Shown: positions 6,899 through 9,806 of the stretch, one piece after another
Layout: each line of letters begins with the position of its first letter
Numbering within the stretch: position 1 is the first letter of the stretch
Assembly (NCBI GenBank): GCA_964499015.1
Contig: CAZCJA010000079.1
Coordinates: 1-9,806 of the forward strand
From: CAZCJA01 sp964499015
GTDB lineage: Bacteria; Elusimicrobiota; Elusimicrobia; F11
Length of the DNA: 9,806 nucleotides
Reading direction: 5' to 3'
Translations under genes and position numbers: made by a program
The notes under the pieces: generated by a model
The model's database searches: none
Told to the model about the DNA's origin: nothing
Seen by the model: the letters and a program-made list of their open reading frames with translations, nothing else

Positions 6899-7839
6899 TG
6901 CCCGCCATATGCGTCCAGCAGGTTGAAAGCGCCTACGCGGCCGGGAGCGGCAAGCGCGTCGTTCTGGACGGCGTGAGCTTCGACGTCCACGGCGGTGAGA
7001 TCTTCGGATTGCTGGGCCCCAACGGCAGCGGCAAAACGACCCTCTTTAAAATTCTCTCCACGCTTCTGCGGCCGTCCAACGGGCGCGCCGCGGTCGGCGG
7101 CCATGACGTCGTCAACAGTCCGGCGCAGGCGCGCGCCGCCATCGGCGTTGTTTTCCAAAACCCCAGCCTCGATAAAAAACTGACCGTCATGGAAAACCTC
7201 CTTCATCAAGGCCATTTGCATGGACTTTCGGGCGCTGGACTCAAGGCCCGCTGCGGCGAAATGCTTTCACTTTTTAATTTATCCGATCGCGCCAACGATT
7301 TGGTTGAGCAATTATCCGGCGGGCTGGCGCGCCGGCTGGAGATCGCCAAGGGCCTGTTGCACAAGCCGGCGGTTTTGCTCATGGACGAGCCGAGCACGGG
7401 GCTTGATCCGGGCGCGCGGCGCGACTTATGGGACCATTTGACCGCGCTCAAGAAAGACGGTTTGGCGATTTTATTGACCACGCACCTTATCGAAGAAGGC
7501 GACCGCTGCGACAAGCTCGCGATTTTGAATCACGGAAAGATCGTGGCCGCCGGGACGCCGGAAGCCTTGAAAAAGAAAATCGGCGGCGACATTATCTCGA
7601 TTCAGACCGGCGAACCGCAGGACGTCGCGGCGGAGATCAAGAAAAAATTCAACATGGACGCCGTGGTCCTAAACGACGTCGTGCGGCTGGAAAAAGAAGA
7701 CGGCCATAAATTTATTCCGTCGATCGTGGAAGCCTTCCCAGGCCTCATACGCGCCATCACCGTCGGCAAGCCGACGCTCGAGGACGTTTTTGTTCACGAA
7801 ACGGGGCGGCGCCTCTGGGAGGATGCGTCCCATGGCTAA
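6898..7839 (+). CDS. ABC-2 type exporter, ATP-binding protein
   Basis: This 313-residue nucleotide-binding subunit powers an exporter with the permease encoded next. Motifs in order are Walker A GPNGSGKTT (40-48), Q-loop Q87 (VFQNPSLD), signature LSGG (139-142, continuing LARRLEIAKGL), Walker B VLLMDEPSTGLDP with D163 and E164, and switch histidine H196 (TTHLIEE). The C-terminal extension (about 225-313) with PTLEDVFVHETGRRL is characteristic of the DrrA/NatA-like branch of ABC-2 exporters. The start shares one base with the ctaA-ctaB stop (TAATG), and the end overlaps the permease start by eight bases, so it is translationally linked on both sides. The substrate is unknown. The setting suggests a part in oxidase biogenesis, for example moving heme, copper or an assembly intermediate, by loose analogy with CcmAB and NosFY, but the sequence does not prove it. 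Confidence 0.93.
   Translation: MPAICVQQVESAYAAGSGKRVVLDGVSFDVHGGEIFGLLGPNGSGKTTLFKILSTLLRPSNGRAAVGGHDVVNSPAQARAAIGVVFQNPSLDKKLTVMENLLHQGHLHGLSGAGLKARCGEMLSLFNLSDRANDLVEQLSGGLARRLEIAKGLLHKPAVLLMDEPSTGLDPGARRDLWDHLTALKKDGLAILLTTHLIEEGDRCDKLAILNHGKIVAAGTPEALKKKIGGDIISIQTGEPQDVAAEIKKKFNMDAVVLNDVVRLEKEDGHKFIPSIVEAFPGLIRAITVGKPTLEDVFVHETGRRLWEDASHG
7817..7822 (+). promoter_or_regulatory. Shine-Dalgarno site choosing the permease start
   Basis: GGGAGG ends 9 bases before ATG 7832. The in-frame ATG at 7823 directly abuts it and a still earlier one at 7790 lacks a comparable site, so 7832 is the preferred start although longer reading frames are open. Confidence 0.75.
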
Positions 7840-8605
7840 CTTCATCCTGCCCACGGCCACGCTGTTCAAGCGCGAAGTGGTGCGTTTTCTGCGCCAGCGC
7901 AGCCGCGTGGTCGGCGTGATCGGCACCCCGCTTTTATTTTGGATTCTTCTCGGCACGGGGCTCGGACACGCGTTCGCAGTGGGCTCGCTCAGCTATCTTC
8001 ATTACTTTTTTCCGGGAATTATTGTCATGACGCTTCTGTTCACCGCGATTTTCTCGACGATCTCGATTATCGAAGACCGTCGCGAAGGTTTTTTACAAGG
8101 TGTTTTGGTGGCCCCTGTGTCGCGCCTGTCTTTTGTGCTCGGCAAACTGCTGGGCGGCGCGGCGTTGGCGACGATGCAGGGCGCGCTCTTTCTTTTGCTC
8201 GCTCCGGTTCTGGACATCGCGCTGTCGATAAGCGGAGTTTTTGCGGCGCTCTTCGTGATGTTTTTTATCTCGCTTGGGCTGACGGGGCTTGGCTTTGTGA
8301 TCGCCTGGCGCCTCGATTCGACGCAGGGCTTTCATGCGGTAATGAATTTATTCCTGATGCCGCTGTGGTTTCTCTCCGGCTCGGTTTTCCCTCTTGCCGG
8401 AACGCCGGGCTGGCTCAAGTTCCTGATGCTCATCAATCCGCTCACCTACAGCGTCGCCGCCCTGCAAAATATTTTCTATCCCGGCCGTATTAGAGGCGCG
8501 GGCCTGCCCGACACGGCGGCCTGCATTGCGATCACCGCGGTGTTTTCTCTGCTTACGATCGCCTTGTCGCATCTGGCCGCTCAAAAAACGGAGAAATCAG
8601 CATGA
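7832..8605 (+). CDS. ABC-2 type exporter, permease
   Basis: From ATG 7832 the product is 257 residues with about six membrane helices (roughly 27-45, 58-80, 105-127, 133-158, 168-187 and 228-248). After an amphipathic N-terminal segment (LFKREVVRFLRQRSR, 11-25) comes the family block EDRREGFLQGVLVAPVSR (81-98), then FLSGSVFPLAGTP (180-192) and INPLTYSV (201-208), typical of ABC2_membrane proteins such as DrrB/NodJ. It forms the membrane channel for the preceding ATPase. It overlaps the ATPase gene by eight bases and the SCO1 gene by four (ATGA). The substrate is not deducible from the sequence; placement between heme A synthesis and copper-chaperone genes is the only functional hint. Confidence 0.92.
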   Translation: MANFILPTATLFKREVVRFLRQRSRVVGVIGTPLLFWILLGTGLGHAFAVGSLSYLHYFFPGIIVMTLLFTAIFSTISIIEDRREGFLQGVLVAPVSRLSFVLGKLLGGAALATMQGALFLLLAPVLDIALSISGVFAALFVMFFISLGLTGLGFVIAWRLDSTQGFHAVMNLFLMPLWFLSGSVFPLAGTPGWLKFLMLINPLTYSVAALQNIFYPGRIRGAGLPDTAACIAITAVFSLLTIALSHLAAQKTEKSA

Positions 8606-9240
8606 ACTCAAAACGGATACTGCGCTTCGGCGTTATCGCCCTCGGGGCTGTTGCCTTGGCCCTTATAGTGACGCGCATCAAACAAATGAAGGATGCCCCC
8701 AATTCCGGCGCGGCCGATATGACGCTCGCCGATTTCGGGCCGGCTCCCGAATTCTCCCTCACCGAACGCAGCGGAAAAACCGTGACGCTGGCCGACATGA
8801 AAGGAAAGCCATGGATTGCCGATTTTATTTTCACGCGATGCGGCGGGCCGTGCCCGCTTCTATCCCTGCGCATGTCGGAGCTGCAAAGGGACTACCTTAA
8901 AAAAAGCGAACTCTCTTTCGTTTCCTTTACCGTCGATCCGGAGTACGACACGCCCGCGGTTCTTAAAGAATACGCGCCGCGCTACGGCGCCGACGAAAAC
9001 CGCTGGCTCTTCCTGACCGGCGAATCGCTGAACGTTTTCCGCGCGATTCGCGACGGTTTTCATTTGGCGGTGGAAAAGAACACCGATCCAAATCAAAAAC
9101 CCGGCGAGCAGGTGAACCACAGCCTAAGCTTCGTCCTGGTGGACAAAAACGCGCGCATGCGCGGCTATTACACCGGCAATGATTTGGAATCTCTGAAGCG
9201 CTTGCGCCGCGACATCGACTCCCTTCTTAAAAACGGATGA
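8602..9240 (+). CDS. sco1: SCO1/SenC/PrrC family copper chaperone
   Basis: This 212-residue protein has an N-terminal anchor helix (about 7-24) and a periplasmic thioredoxin-like domain. The copper-binding CxxxC is C80-GGP-C84 followed by Pro (FTRCGGPCPLL), with the third ligand H173 in VNHSLSF. VDPEYDTP (111-118) is the usual SCO DPxxDTP element. SCO proteins deliver copper to, or reduce the cysteines of, the CuA site of CoxB. The loop is GGP rather than the common PTV/PTT type, but both cysteines and the following proline are kept. GGAG at 8590-8593 precedes the start by 8 bases. The start overlaps the permease by four bases and the end overlaps the next gene by four, so it is coupled to both. 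Confidence 0.95.
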   Translation: MNSKRILRFGVIALGAVALALIVTRIKQMKDAPNSGAADMTLADFGPAPEFSLTERSGKTVTLADMKGKPWIADFIFTRCGGPCPLLSLRMSELQRDYLKKSELSFVSFTVDPEYDTPAVLKEYAPRYGADENRWLFLTGESLNVFRAIRDGFHLAVEKNTDPNQKPGEQVNHSLSFVLVDKNARMRGYYTGNDLESLKRLRRDIDSLLKNG

Positions 9241-9644
9241 GCCTCTCCATCTTCCCGTCGATTAACGCATCGCTGAACCTTACCGCCGCGGTCCTGCTTT
9301 TATTGGGATATGTGTTTATTAAGAAGGGCAACATTGCCGCGCATCGAGCCATGATGGGCGCTGCCTTCGCGGCCTCAACGCTGTTTTTAATTTCCTACCT
9401 GTATTACCACTATCACGCCGGCTCAAAACCCTACACGGGCCAAGGCTTCTTGCGCACAGTTTATTTTTCGGTCCTGATCAGCCACACCATTCTCGCCACC
9501 GCGATCGTGCCATTAATTTTGACCTCGATTACCCTGGCGCTGCGCGGACGCTTTGATCGCCACCGCGCGTGGGCCAAATGGACCTGGCCGCTTTGGATGT
9601 ACGTTTCCGTCACGGGCGTGGTGATCTATCTGATGCTTTACTAA
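9237..9644 (+). CDS. DUF420 / CtaM-like cytochrome oxidase assembly protein
   Basis: This 135-residue protein has four membrane helices (about 11-28, 40-57, 74-98 and 116-134). It matches the DUF420 family (YozB, CtaM) along its length: SINASLN, AHRAMM (H36), ASTLFLISYLYYHYHAGS (H58, H60), RTVYFSVLISHTILA (H83), RFDRHRAWAKWT (H109) and the C-terminal WMYVSVTGVVIYLMLY. CtaM in Staphylococcus aureus is needed for heme-copper oxidase activity, so an assembly role here is reasonable. The several conserved histidines within or near the membrane could bind heme or metal, which is inference. It overlaps SCO1 by four bases and lacks a strong ribosome site of its own. Confidence 0.92.
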   Translation: MSLSIFPSINASLNLTAAVLLLLGYVFIKKGNIAAHRAMMGAAFAASTLFLISYLYYHYHAGSKPYTGQGFLRTVYFSVLISHTILATAIVPLILTSITLALRGRFDRHRAWAKWTWPLWMYVSVTGVVIYLMLY

Positions 9645-9657
9645 AGTCACGATCGCT

Positions 9658-9806
9658 ATGCGCGCGGCAAAACTTTTGAGCGTCTTCTTTTGCGGCTTAA
9701 TTCTCACGGTCGCCGTGCCCTTCGCAATCCGTTTTTATAGCGGATCCCCCCTTTGGATCTTTTCGCTGGTTATCTTCGCAGCGCTTCTCATTGCCGGCTT
9801 CATTGG
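9658..9806 (+). CDS. Unidentified membrane protein, N-terminal part (partial)
   Basis: An ATG 13 bases after the DUF420 stop opens a frame of 49 codons that stays open to the window edge. The translation starts MRAAKLLSVFF and has two hydrophobic stretches (about 5-24 and 31-49) around a short FYSGSP turn. I do not recognise the family. Same-direction placement and close spacing suggest it is the next gene of the oxidase assembly operon. No clear Shine-Dalgarno site precedes it, so the start is provisional. Confidence 0.5.
   Translation, partial: MRAAKLLSVFFCGLILTVAVPFAIRFYSGSPLWIFSLVIFAALLIAGFI

Noticed and set aside
7790..7831. Longer N-terminus for the ABC permease
   Set aside because: The earlier ATG codons add a charged stretch lying within the ATPase gene; ATG 7832 has the well-spaced GGGAGG and gives the usual permease N-terminus.

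Overview
The window reads as a draft or metagenomic contig (a 10-N placeholder sits at 5400-5409) from an aerobic, Gram-negative-type bacterium. The reasons are an A-type (aa3-like) cytochrome c oxidase operon, a lipoprotein with a clear lipobox, and an O-antigen-ligase-like membrane protein. The coding sequence is moderately GC-rich with several overlapping genes. The phylum cannot be fixed from the sequence alone.

Layout. Positions 1-671 on the minus strand hold the N-terminal 223 codons of a multi-pass membrane protein of the O-antigen ligase/polymerase type, running off the left edge. An AT-rich divergent gap (672-734) separates it from a plus-strand block that fills the rest of the window. 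That block starts with a cupredoxin-like lipoprotein carrying a carboxypeptidase-regulatory-like tail (735-1511), followed by a strong 12-bp hairpin (1516-1542). Next come coxB, coxA, coxC and a subunit IV gene (1563-4938), a 68-residue membrane protein with a CxxC motif (4961-5167), and a heme A synthase-heme O synthase fusion interrupted by the N gap (5172-6898). Then follow an ABC-2 exporter pair (6898-8605), a SCO1/SenC copper chaperone (8602-9240), a DUF420/CtaM-like oxidase assembly protein (9237-9644) and the start of an unidentified membrane protein (9658 to the end).

How they work together. CoxA, B, C and D form the proton-pumping oxidase. The CtaA-CtaB fusion makes heme O and then heme A for CoxA. 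SCO1 is expected to help metallate CuA in CoxB, and the DUF420 protein is expected to help maturation. The cupredoxin lipoprotein is a plausible periplasmic electron carrier, since CoxB has no fused cytochrome c and no cytochrome c gene is visible. The ABC exporter is tied to the assembly genes by start/stop overlaps on both sides, so it may serve oxidase biogenesis, but its substrate is unknown. Most junctions overlap or are separated by only a few bases, which points to one co-transcribed, translationally coupled operon.

Most notable: CoxA has an isoleucine where A-type oxidases normally carry the K-channel lysine, while its D-channel entry and active-site residues are intact; CoxB has Gln in place of Glu in the CuA loop; and heme O and heme A synthesis are fused in one polypeptide. 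No RNA gene, CRISPR array, insertion sequence or prophage feature was recognised.
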